Below, in pieces: positions 21,824 through 33,200 of a DNA stretch of 64,000 nucleotides. Origin of the DNA: Saxidomus purpurata (lineage: Eukaryota; Mollusca; Bivalvia; Venerida; Veneridae); the NCBI GenBank assembly GCA_022818135.1, contig JAFMSR010000008.1, forward strand, positions 15,374,192 through 15,438,191, given 5' to 3'. The translations under genes and the position numbers were made by a program. The notes under the pieces were generated by a model that was given only the letters and a program-made list of their open reading frames with translations, made no database searches and was not told where the DNA came from. Position 1 is the stretch's first letter; the number at the start of each line of letters is the position of its first letter.

Positions 21824-23390
21824 GGAAATATTTATTAAAATCTCTCCGTAAGTATTCTTCTTAACTCATTTTATCGGTACAGTTATCCGCAAGAATTACA
21901 GTACAGAGCCGTTCAAATATGGGAATCCCCAATTCCGAAGACATACTTGTTTATATGATAGGATATTCTTTATCACCACACGTGATAGGAGAAATCCCAT
22001 AAGAGTGCCTTGCACATGCGCAGATCATAGGTTTGTACATGCTTATTCTAAGCAGACCAGACAACAATTTGTCTTACATATATTTTAATTTCATGTTCTT
22101 CACAATTGAAAACATGAAATAATTCACAATAAAATTGTACACGTTTATTTTTTTTTTTACATATTCGTGCAGAATATTTTGGATATATATAAGTGTTAAT
22201 ATTTTATTAATCAATTTTATAAACCACGTGCAATTCATTAATGGCGGATTGAAATTCTGCGTTTGATTTTGTGGTTACAATTTTCAGCAAGTCTAAAAAC
22301 GGACAGACTAAAGAAAAAGGTCCGGGAAAGGTAAAAAGTTCGAAGGAGATAAATATAAAACATGTGTCATCCAATGATGACAGTAATCTTTCAAACAAAG
22401 GGACCAGTTCCACTGTTGCCAATGAAAATAATTGTTCTTATGTATCATAATCGCAAACAAGAAGTACAATTACTAATTTAATAACACATGTTATGGCGGA
22501 GTTGTCCAAAGTTATGACGGGGACTTTTAATCAAATGATTAAGATTTCTCATTGTTCAATATAGATATAAGGTATTAAGTAATAATCGTTTCAGCATCGT
22601 TAACTTTGATAGCAAGTACATTTTAACCAACAAGAAATGAAAAATGTAGTTTTTGTCAGTAAATGTGGTTCATCACTATAGGTGAAAATGAAATTTCTTT
22701 CAAAACATTTTGTTCTTTCCATTTATGGATGCAAAAATAAGATAGTTTTGCGCTAGCTTTAGCAATCCTGCAACAAATTTGTTACAAAACACCAAATAGC
22801 CTCAGGCTAAAATAATATGCACTTGCGGGATAATCCGAGGATTTCCGTTCATTTCCGGATGCATACGAATTCAGTGTCAGCCTCGGTGAACGATAGCAAA
22901 ATCCGATATCAATTTTTCAAATGAAATCTCTGATGGGTCTATCTGCCATATTTGTGCTATATCCGGCTAATTATTCGTCAAATCTTAAACTTGTGAATGA
23001 AGCTTAGTTAGTTTAAACATAATTTATTGCCAATAATATACATAGCAAATGGTTTGGGCCACAAGTGCTTACCACATTATAAAACGGCCCTCCCCAATAT
23101 ATAATAATTACAAAGAAGCATTGTGGCTACATATATAAACATTTACAATGTATCATTATATTGTTACTGAATGAAAATAAAAAACATTGTATCACATAAT
23201 TATGCCCGCGATGCCCGCGCCCAGTGTGCGACCCGAAAACCTTCAAAATTAAACTACTGTTTCGCGCTAAAACCTAACCTGAAGCTTAGTTAGAATCATG
23301 TTGAAATACTTTTCACAACGCATTAAAAGAGACAGAGCCTAAAACCGGATGTATTTTTAAATAACTGAAAACCTATAGGGGGTGACATTT
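21824..23390. other. Downstream flank of gene 1, no firm gene
   Basis: AT-rich sequence matching 41063-42610. A 60-codon open stretch at about 22260-22448 is lysine and serine rich, but the B2 copy loses a base in it, so it is not conserved as coding; it may be a transposon remnant. No other feature recognised. Confidence 0.5.
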
Positions 23391-23720
23391 ATGAATTATA
23401 CAAACGCGCTAAAAGCGACTTCCGGAGAAACTTGCGTACAGCTGGACGACGGTACGAACGAGAAGAATTTGAGAGAATAGACAAACTTTATAAACTCGAT
23501 CAGAAAGGCTTTTGGATAGTACAAAATTCCAAAAAGAACAAGTTGAAAGAAGTGCTGCGAACTTGAATTTAACGGTGAGCCGGATGGGTACCACGTTGGA
23601 TGACATTCTTTCAAGCTGGAATACAAATTTCAGTCATTTGTATTCGTTTTCGCCACAGGCTTTGATAATGATTTCAAAACAGAAGTTGGAAAGTCAGTGA
23701 ACAAATGTTTGGATCCAAAA
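23391..23720 (+). pseudogene. LINE remnant, region before the reverse transcriptase (B1)
   Basis: Broken frames encode pieces typical of the linker between endonuclease and reverse transcriptase of non-LTR retrotransposons: a basic helix (REEFERIDKLYKLDQKGFWI-like) and SSWNTNFSHLYSF followed by FDNDFK. The B1 and B2 copies carry different frameshifts. The element appears to continue beyond the palindrome array at 24772. Confidence 0.6.
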
Positions 23721-23794
23721 AACTGCAAATCCGAAAAAAGAAAAAAACACGTGTGTCCGCGATATTTGCTGATATATGGCAGACAATTTACTAT

Positions 23795-24735
23795 TTAATA
23801 AAAAAGAGATATCTCTCTGATTTCATAGAGATATCTCCTATAAAGGTGGAGATATCTCTTAATGTCAGAGATATCTCTGTAAATTAGGTGATATCTTTCT
23901 TTCAATAGAGATATTTCTACTGTTTTGAAAGATATCTCTTAATAATAAAGAGATATATCTCAATGTAATAGAGATATCTCTCTGTCGTATGGAGATAACT
24001 CCTCTACTTCAAAAAAAATTTCTGTGAAAAGATGTCTGTTTACAATAGAGATATACCTCTTAAATTTGGAAAGATATATATGTACTTTCGAGAGATATCT
24101 TTCAAAAATAGAAGGATATCTTTCAAATTGTGTTAAACAGATAATTAGAAGAGATATCTCTTAAGTTCAGGAGATATCTTTCTGTGATATAAAGATATTT
24201 CTCAACGTGAAAGAGGAATCAAAATCAAATATATTTCTTTGACATTAGAGAGATATCTCTTCTACAATTTTATCAACAAAGAACTATTTTTCTGATGTCA
24301 GTCAGATATCTCCTAAAATAGGGGAGGTATCTCTTACATTCAGGGATATCTCTGCAAGTAAGGAGATACCCTTATTTCAATAGAGATATCACGCCTGTTT
24401 TGGAAGATATCTCCCAATACTAAAGAGATATATCTCCTACTGCAAAAAGATATCTCTTATCTATATCTATATTATATATATATAATTTTTATATATTATA
24501 TATCTGAAAAAGAGATATCTGTTTAAAATAGAGATAAACTTAGAGATATGTTATGTAGCTTGGACAGATATCTCTGAAAGGTAGAAAAATATCTCTTAAA
24601 TGATGTTAAAAAGATATCTCTGTAAGTAGATGAGATATCTCTTAATGTCCAGGTGATATCTTTCTGTAATTCAAAGATATCTCTCAGCATGAAAGAGATA
24701 TCTCTATTAAAAGGAAAGATATCTCTTTGATATTG
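23795..24735. repeat. Palindromic AGAGATATCTCT array (B1)
   Basis: About 940 bases with roughly 25 exact GATATC cores, counted by eye, most inside AGAGATATCTCT or close variants, plus a dozen mutated forms. Spacing is irregular, about 20 to 45 bases, and the spacers are unrelated. Chance would give about 0.2 GATATC in this length. It lies inside a dead LINE. B2 carries the same array (43051-43935) with one AT-rich insertion fewer. Confidence 0.95.
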
Positions 24736-24771
24736 AAAAGTTATTTCGTTAAATAAATATATACATTTAGT

Positions 24772-25165
24772 AAAATGTCTTGCGATACTGATGAATTTGC
24801 CAAAATTCTGAACGATCTTCCAGATAACAAAAGCGGGTCAACTGACAGTGTAACAAATGGACATTTGAAATTCGGCGGCAGAGTGCTAGTTGAGTCCTTG
24901 TTACGACTTTTTAACCAAATCATAGATCAAGAATACATTCCCACTAACTTTAAGACAAAGAGGTTAAACAGTTACGCTACATAATGACAAAGGAAAGTCT
25001 CTCAAGGACCATTATAACTACAGAGCTATATCGAATCTCCCTGTTGTTTCAAACGTCTTCGAAAAGATAATTTTAAGTCGTCTGGAAAGTTTGTGCCTTG
25101 AAATAAACGATCTTCAGCATGGCTTCTAGAAACTGAAAAACTGTAAAATGTTGTTTTTCTTACTT
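24772..25165 (+). pseudogene. LINE reverse transcriptase fragment (B1)
   Basis: The frame from 24775 encodes DEFAKILNDLPDNKSGSTDS and GHLKFGG, then LFNQIIDQEYIPTNFK; a frame change near 24970 leads to KSLKDHYNYRAISNLPVVS and FEKIILSRLESL. These are the first reverse transcriptase blocks of a non-LTR element (KSxGxD, IPxxFK, NYRxISxLPVxSKxFEK). A stop follows at HGF. Catalytic blocks are missing, so it is a dead fragment. Confidence 0.8.
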
Positions 25166-25486
25166 TCTTTGTCGCAGTCGTATACTATAATGCAGGGAAC
25201 AAGACAAAGGAGTTATGTGCTCCCGTTTACAACACTGACTACCTTAACGAACTACTTAAACACCCGACTGGAATATAAAAGCCGGCCCCGGTTTCACGAA
25301 AATACTTAAGTTAATTACTGTACTTAAACTCAACTTCTTACTCAATTTCTGACTTAAGTTGAGCATAATTTTTAAGTGTGTTTCACGAAAAATTAGCGAA
25401 CTCAGACAACATCTTCAAACTTAAGTTAAGCTCAGTAATTTGAGGAAGCTCAAGGGTTTCCTCAAATTTGTGGAAGCTGCTCAAAT

Positions 25487-28400
25487 ATGGCCGACTTGAA
25501 TCGACGCATTCGAAGATACCGGCGTTTTCGTCGACGGGAGGGTGTTAGTCGTGTCTTCAAAGACAGAAACAATCAATTAGAATATTTATCTATGGGTGAG
25601 GTTCGAGATAGGTATAGCTTTCGGCCTGATTCAATCTACGAGTTGTTAGAAACCATTTTTGTGAAACTGGATCGTCCAACTCGAAGATCTTCACCAATAC
25701 CACCTCTGCTATCTGTGTTGGTAACGCTGCAGTTTTTTGCCTCTGGTGCCCATTACATACTCATGGGGGACCTACACGAAATCTCAAAGTCTTCAGTGTG
25801 CAGAGCTGTGAGAGTTACTACTGTAGCAATAGCTTCTCTTCTGCAAAGATACATAAAAATGCCGAGCAGGAATGAACTACCTCTAGTGCAGACTTTACAA
25901 TATAGCGAGTAAGTATGAAATCTGATTGGTCACTATGTAAACAGGTAACATCAGCTCAAGTGAAGCATTGTGTTTATTTATGACGAATTGAATAGAATAG
26001 AATATTTGTATTGTGCCCAATTGCCATAGTTCACAGCTATTATGACAAAGGAAGGATATTATATATATTCTATAACATCTTAGCATGACATTATTCAAAT
26101 ATCTAGACTCTTTTAATTAAAAGATAGTTTGTGTTTAAAGCTGAATGAAGTACTGTCATCGCAGAGACAGCTTAATATGGTATAGACGAAAATATAAAAA
26201 CCTACTGCAGCATACCCTATATACTGTTCATGAAGAAGTGTTTGAAGGGCGTGGATCATTGTTTAATTTTACATTCATCGGCTTCGCAGTATTTTATTGC
26301 AAGAGGAAGCATACGTTATCTAAACGAATATATAAAAACTAGAAAAAATAAATATTTCATTTCATGCGCATTTTTCCTAAGTAAAATGTATTTCGACTTA
26401 TTTCGTCTGTATATATGCATGTACCTCCGTCAAGTGAAATAAATCTTACATAAAATAGAATAGCTTTAAACTATTTGGCGAAATTCTACAGTCTGAATTG
26501 CCAAAACGTGCTGTAAGATAATTTAGAATGCTGAGAATCGCACAATTTCATGGACAATTTTGTTAACCTTTCTCCGCCGAGAGAAGACAAAACTGCCGCA
26601 ACCGCCACCCCACCACAGGTGTCTATCAAAATCTTTTGCAGAAAAATTACCTAACTATGCTATAGTGTGTTGAACATGATAGCATATACAGTTCATTTTT
26701 GTCCAAAATGAGTTTGATATCGGTTTTTGTGCACCCAACCAACTAGTGCACTGTTTCATTTGTTTCTCGGGGTGAACATCCTCCTAAAACGTATTTTAGT
26801 TATTTCTAAAGGCGGATGTTTTTCCTATCCATCCTCCTTAAAAAAACAAATCTATAATAGAACATATTTTCGTAAATGCAGAGACGATGCCGGTAACAGA
26901 CTACGAGGGCAGTTCAACGGTGCCCTGTATGTGTGTCTCTTGTCAAGAATCTCCCAACATTTATCAAACCCTTATCGCAACCACTGCATACGTCCGTCCG
27001 TCAATGCCGAAGAATAACGATAAAATAAATGCAAGTGGGTAGTCAGTTTCTTTTTTTTATGTAAAATGTTGGTATTTTTCACAATTCATTGAGAAAGCGC
27101 TATAAGCTGTCATGAGGCTTCGCCTAACACACCCTGGCCAATGAAAACGGCCCCTTAGAAAAAACAGGATCTGATCATGTTATGTAGCAATTTCAGATAC
27201 TTAGGTTGAGCGACCATTTTAAACAACCCGTCTACATGGCTATATATATACTTTTATTTCATTTCTATACACCGATAATTCAATTAAAATTTCTTTCACT
27301 GTTCGTGTTAACAGGATTTCCAAACGTAACAGGAGTTATAGACTGCACGCATGTGAGGATACAGGCACCTTCCTTGAACGAACCTGACTATGTAAATCGA
27401 AAAGGATTTCATTCAATAAATGTACATGTAACGTTTTACATGTTTATTAGCCGTTAGCATTGTCTCTTATATCATAACATCTGTTAAAATTAGAGACGTG
27501 TTTTTGTAGTGGTATTTCTATAAAAACTAAATGTAATGATTCTACAAAATTTCTCAACTCTTTGAATGAAGTAGATCGTCTTCATTATTTAATAATATCA
27601 TAAATTTATCATCACGAAATAACGAAAATATATTATCCTTTTACATAATGTTACAGGCAGTTTGGGACGCACAATTTCGAATAATAAATCTAGTGGCTAA
27701 GTGGCCCGGGAGCGTCCACGACAGTAGAGTATTTAGGGTGTCTCAGTTATGTCGGCAATTGGAGACAGGTAAGACTTAAATAAATTGTGCATATATACTT
27801 TCATTTCAAAGTTACAGAATCGACATTTACTTTGTGGTTGATTGTATAAACATTTACTCGCGTAGTTAAGTGGATGGTTCTCCCATTCTGCAACTTCTTT
27901 GGGATAGCATATAACACATTGAAATCAATTCCTATCCTTAAAAATGTTGAAGCCGTTTCTCTTGGTTTAACCAAATATCTCAACTTCATTAGGTTTATTT
28001 TTTTACATGAAGACGATCTTAAGAACCACAAGAACAGAAACATATCTTTCATATCATGGCCATTGTTGATAGAAGCGTTCGAACCCGTCACACTTAATCA
28101 GCGAGAGGTTACATACCCATGACTAAGGAGATGCATTATAACTTTTTGTCATGGTCGTTATATAGTAGTTACATTAGACATAATAAAAGTTATGAACTCA
28201 TAAACGACATACAAATTGATAATTTCAGAACCTATCCTTCATGTTTCTATTTTAGTTGAATTTCGATTGCAGGACATGTTAATGGTATTTTGCTTGGTTC
28301 GTATTTAATGACACCATATTTGAACCCCCAAACTGCTATGCAAGAAAGGTATGACCATTTTTTAAAGAAACTATTAAGAATTTTAAACTGTTAATGCATT

Positions 28401-29034
28401 ATGTTTAAATATGAATATTTTTTTCCGCTCATTTGGATGTTGTAAGGCAGTAATGAATGTATGTTCATATAATCATCTTTTATCAAAGTCAACACTGAAA
28501 ACAAAAACACATGAATTTTCCAGCAGTCAACAGCCGTTCTCTACTTATATGTGTATTGATAAAGACAGGCATTTAATCATTTTCCTATTTTGTCTTGGTT
28601 TAAAGTGTACAGTCTTTTGTCTGAAGTTGTTTAGTAATGTGTGTCTTGTTGTCGTGGAAACAATAAAAACACATACTTGGAACATTCTTTCCCATGGCAA
28701 GATTTTCTGAAGATCTGTTAGTAATAATATATCTGCAAAAGATATGTAATAATAAAAGAGCCTTCTATAGTGGCCGACTGTGAATGATAACTTTTTCATA
28801 TTATCTAGGTTTAATAAAGCATTAGTGAAAACCAGAGTGCTAATTGAGCAAACGTTCGGAGTGATGAAAAGAAAATTTCCATGCCTGTCATATGGGCTCC
28901 GTTGCTACCCTCTCAGAGCCTGCGATACAACTGCAGCGTGTGCTGTATTGCATAATTTTGGTATGATGAGAGGGGACATGTTCTGTAGAAATACAGATGT
29001 GGTACTAGACCCACCAGACAAACTATGTCAATGA
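25487..29034 (+). pseudogene. HARBI1-like Harbinger transposase, five exons, frameshifted (B1)
   Basis: Exons by splice fit: 25487-25908, 27315-27427, 27657-27768, 28273-28348, 28809-29034. The first resembles the N-terminal part of PIF/Harbinger transposases (SIYELLETI, SKSSVCRAVRVTT, QRYIKMPS). The catalytic Asp, Asp and Glu are all visible ([34 protein letters not shown]). Exon 4 lacks about eight residues usual before LMTPY. Compared with B2, a 5-base deletion near 25890 shifts exon 1, and the C-terminal end is shortened, so this copy cannot make a full protein. Active Harbinger elements usually have few introns; four here could mean a domesticated gene that later died. Confidence 0.75.
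25909..27314. other. Intron-like stretch of the HARBI1-like pseudogene
   Basis: AT-rich sequence between exons 1 and 2. It matches 45108-46549 in B2 with several indels. The short open frames are not conserved between copies. No further exon is needed to complete the transposase. Confidence 0.5.
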
Positions 29035-29547
29035 GCTCGTTGCAGAGATGTTATGGCTAATGTCTATTTCTAGTCCAAGTTAAAAGGTGAAAAGGACTCG
29101 ATGTGAACACACACACAAACACTTGCCTATATTACAGTACACAAAATGTCTGTGATGTTAATTAAAGAGAATGTTGAATGGCTCAAACCTATGTTACTTT
29201 TTTTTTCTAACCAACACAATACCTATATTCTTGTACAGGCAGTAAATTCATTTATTGATCCCTTTGGTATTCTAACATGATGTAATTGCATGCGTAGTAT
29301 GAACTGTATTGCTCATCCCGAGTACCATTGCTCTTCATGCTCAGGTATTGCTATGTAAGTTTGTTTCACTTGCCCATCAATGTTTTTTACCATTAACTTT
29401 TATTCTATGTAAAACAAATACATTCCCGTGCTGATTAAGTTTTGACCACAAGGGAGTAAAAAAAGTCCGACTAATTTTCAAAAAGTAAGTACAAAATGAA
29501 CATTCTAGACTGTTTGAAGTTTCTCTTATATTTGACCTAGGTACCTA
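29035..29547. other. End of B1 homology and unique sequence up to the gap
   Basis: Matches B2 up to 29313, at GAACTGTATTGCT. From 29314 the sequence is unlike B2, which enters a minisatellite at the corresponding base (48602). No gene seen. Confidence 0.6.
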
Positions 29548-30047
29548 NNNNNNNNNNNNNNNNNNNNNNNNNNNNNNNNNNNNNNNNNNNNNNNNNNNNN
29601 NNNNNNNNNNNNNNNNNNNNNNNNNNNNNNNNNNNNNNNNNNNNNNNNNNNNNNNNNNNNNNNNNNNNNNNNNNNNNNNNNNNNNNNNNNNNNNNNNNNN
29701 NNNNNNNNNNNNNNNNNNNNNNNNNNNNNNNNNNNNNNNNNNNNNNNNNNNNNNNNNNNNNNNNNNNNNNNNNNNNNNNNNNNNNNNNNNNNNNNNNNNN
29801 NNNNNNNNNNNNNNNNNNNNNNNNNNNNNNNNNNNNNNNNNNNNNNNNNNNNNNNNNNNNNNNNNNNNNNNNNNNNNNNNNNNNNNNNNNNNNNNNNNNN
29901 NNNNNNNNNNNNNNNNNNNNNNNNNNNNNNNNNNNNNNNNNNNNNNNNNNNNNNNNNNNNNNNNNNNNNNNNNNNNNNNNNNNNNNNNNNNNNNNNNNNN
30001 NNNNNNNNNNNNNNNNNNNNNNNNNNNNNNNNNNNNNNNNNNNNNNN
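29548..30047. other. Scaffold gap of exactly 500 N
   Basis: A round 500-N block is a placeholder of unknown true size. Sequence resumes inside intron 5 of gene 2, at the position equivalent to 10818. The gene 2 exons matching exons 1 to 5, and any spacer, must lie in the missing part if gene 2 is complete. The long open frame across it is an artefact. Confidence 0.98.
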
Positions 30048-30296
30048 GTGACCACTAACACTTGTTCAAGCTTAGTTCAAACTTTTACAGAAAGGATTTG
30101 ATTTGATAGATATGCAATGTGAAAGTTAGATGACTGTTGTTTACCTTTACTTTAAGGCGCGATTGTGAATTATCTTTTATTCCCGTTTATCATGCGGTAT
30201 CAACGTAACCAATATTAGAATCGACGTTCCAAAGGATGTGCGCTAGAAAAATACACTAAATATTTCTCTTCTATAATATATAATTTTCTGTTTAAG

Positions 30297-33200
30297 ATTG
30301 TCGGCCACGGACGTCAAACAACAGGTCAGATGAGACTTTCGGAGAAGACACCAGATATGTTGGCTGAGATGGTACGTAGACTTCCAATTGAAATATCCGA
30401 ACTAGGCCGGGTCAGTTTGGTTGGTTGCAATATTGACAAAGCAGGACAATCCGAGTTTCTAAACGACGGATTCACGGAGCAGTTTTTAAAGTCTCTCAAG
30501 TTTGATCAAAATATACATACCGAGGTTAGTTCTAGGAACGGTCTCGTAAGTGTAACGGCCTCTGGCAAAAAAGAAACCGGGGAAATTACAGCTGATGGAA
30601 TACAGTGGTTCAGTAAAGACGCACTTAGCAAGACTGTAATGGAACTTGGTGAGTTCGATCAAGTAGTACGCGCAGAATTACCTTTAACAGACCGTATGGC
30701 CACCTATAATCAAGAGTCAAGTGGGGCTCTTGTGAAACTGACTGACATTGACACCAGAAAGACTATAGGTAACAATATAAAACCAATCTATATTGAAAAG
30801 GCCAATGCTGATACTGGCAATATGGAAGTAATGAAGAGAATAGATCATGGAGACGTTGGTGAGTTTATTGCTTATATCACTAAGTCTAACTTCTTGGACG
30901 AAATTGACTTTGTAAAGCAAAATATTATCGAGAGACAGTCAAACACGGAAGAAATAAGGGACAAAATAAAAAGCACGATCAAGACTGAAGATGTTCCAGA
31001 AACCGAGCTTATAACGCAAAATTTAAGAAAAAATACAATGAAACAACACAATAGTAATAAAATCAGTCACCACGAGTTTATTGGCGAGGCTTACATACAA
31101 AATTCTGCCAACAATAAACCACTTTCTGAAGTATTCAAGTTTACAATTCAGCTAGACGACAGAGGAAAGCTCCGAATTGAATTAGTATCAAAAAGCGAAC
31201 ACATTCAGCCTTTTTATCTAGATTCTGGTGTAGCTCATAACTTTAAGTATGTTGCCCGACTAAATGATGCATACGAAAGAGTTATAAGTGTCGAGGATGT
31301 ACGCACAATCGAAAGTAGACAAGACTTGGTCTATGAAATCAATATGCTTGGGACGTTTGGAGTGGATTACAGGAACGGTGAAAGTTTATCTCGATATTAT
31401 CGTTTTGGGGATGTAGTGTACCGCATGGCTAGAAGCAATTTTTACATTTCCTGGGAAGGAATGATCGCTTCTGATGATGCAGTCATTTTTTCACACTTAA
31501 ATGAAGAACAAGTGAGTGTAAACGAAATCTTAAATGTTAAACAATGGTTGTGGAGGGATAGTCAACATCGAAACAGCTATCCGAGGGACTATGCCTTCGA
31601 AAGGTATCCAGACATGAGGGACAAAATACAGGACACGTATGTAGACGATGTTATAAATGAGGAGATTAATAACTGGAACGAACAGGGTTACATAGTTCAT
31701 GAACAAAAACGTCGAACAGTCATTAACAAAGAAGATGTGTTATTCACCTTAGTAGACAGAGGTTGGTCTAGAAATTACCAGCGTCAGTATGATTCAGGAA
31801 ATGTACTTAAATTGATGAATGATTTCCTTAATGGTGACCATCTCAATATAGATAGAAATCTTATTCACGTTTTGGAAGGATCAACAGTTCTTGCTATAGG
31901 ACTATCCGAACCTATTCGAAACTTCCGTGCATTTTCAGTGAATGAAATGCTCATGCGTATCAACGCAATAGAACCGATCTCTATAGCGCGATTGATTGAA
32001 TCGCATCCTATGACACGAGGACAAAGCTGGGGTTTTGTAGGAGAAACAGGATTTGCTGTAACAAAGTTAGGTTATAGACCAACACAAGCAGACATTGTGT
32101 TACCTAGAGAACTGAACATCGGCAGAATGTTTCTGTTATCACGTAAAGGACATGACGAAAATAATAACTACCGATTTCTTACAGACACTGACTATAATCA
32201 AATCGAAAAAGAAATGCCATCGGGAGAAATAGCAAAAATTACTGGTCCCATTGAAAATGTGGATATTCATAACACAATCGCTGACTTTCGACCTGAAGTA
32301 ACAGATGTCACAGTTAGAACAAGACCTTTAGGTATTATTGAATTGCCAGCAATAAAAGATCTTGAAGTGTACTCGGATATTTCATCTGGCAAAGCATTGC
32401 CAATAAGAGCATCTGCATCTTTAGTAAACGATTACATATTTATAATTAATCATGTAAGTACCACTGTCGCACAAAGGAGTCGGGAAACAGGGAGAGAATA
32501 TGATATAATTGAAAGCTCGATCGAAGTTGAAGAAGGTAATGTGAAGATGATCATTAGAGATAAATCAAACCCGCTTTTAGAGGAGGAGCTGAACATTAAG
32601 ATCGATGAAGACTTGTTGACTTCAAAGAAAATGAAAGATGAAGCTTCACGGAGAATAGAGGAAATACATGAGACAAGAAATGTACCCTCAAAGTCAATAA
32701 CTACAGTGAACGAGTTCTTAGGCGTTTATGGTATTGTAATGGGATTTAGAGGCGCAGTTCAAGATTTTGAAGATGGAAAAGTGTTTGAAGGCATTATGAA
32801 TGTTGCACAAAGTGTTCATGGAATCTATGGAATGAGCCAAACGGCACAGAGAGCAGTCCAAAAAATTTCGTCTAAACTATTTTCAACTGGGTTGCATGAG
32901 GTTGAAACAACATTATCGACAGCAACTTCAGAGATACAAACTGCTTTAACAGAAGGAACAACGGCAGCAGAAGAATCTCTCACCGTAGCTGGAGAGGCAG
33001 CAGAAGATATTCCTATTCTTGGCACTGTTTTTGGTGTGTACAATACTGTCCAAGACCTACGTCGCGGAACAACAATTGGATATGTAGACGCTGCACTAGA
33101 TGCAGCAATTACAATATCTGCACTTTTTGGACCTGAAGCATTGGTAGTCACAGTTGCACTTACCATTGTTCGACTAGTTATCGATGATTTTTACTATGCA

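Noticed and set aside
22207..22450. Lysine-rich small gene downstream of gene 1
   Set aside because: A one-base change in the B2 copy breaks the frame and there is no recognisable start or motif.
23795..24735. CRISPR array
   Set aside because: Short palindromes with irregular spacers in animal DNA, no long repeats, no cas genes.
29537..30061. Long open frame over the N block
   Set aside because: It consists of undetermined bases only.
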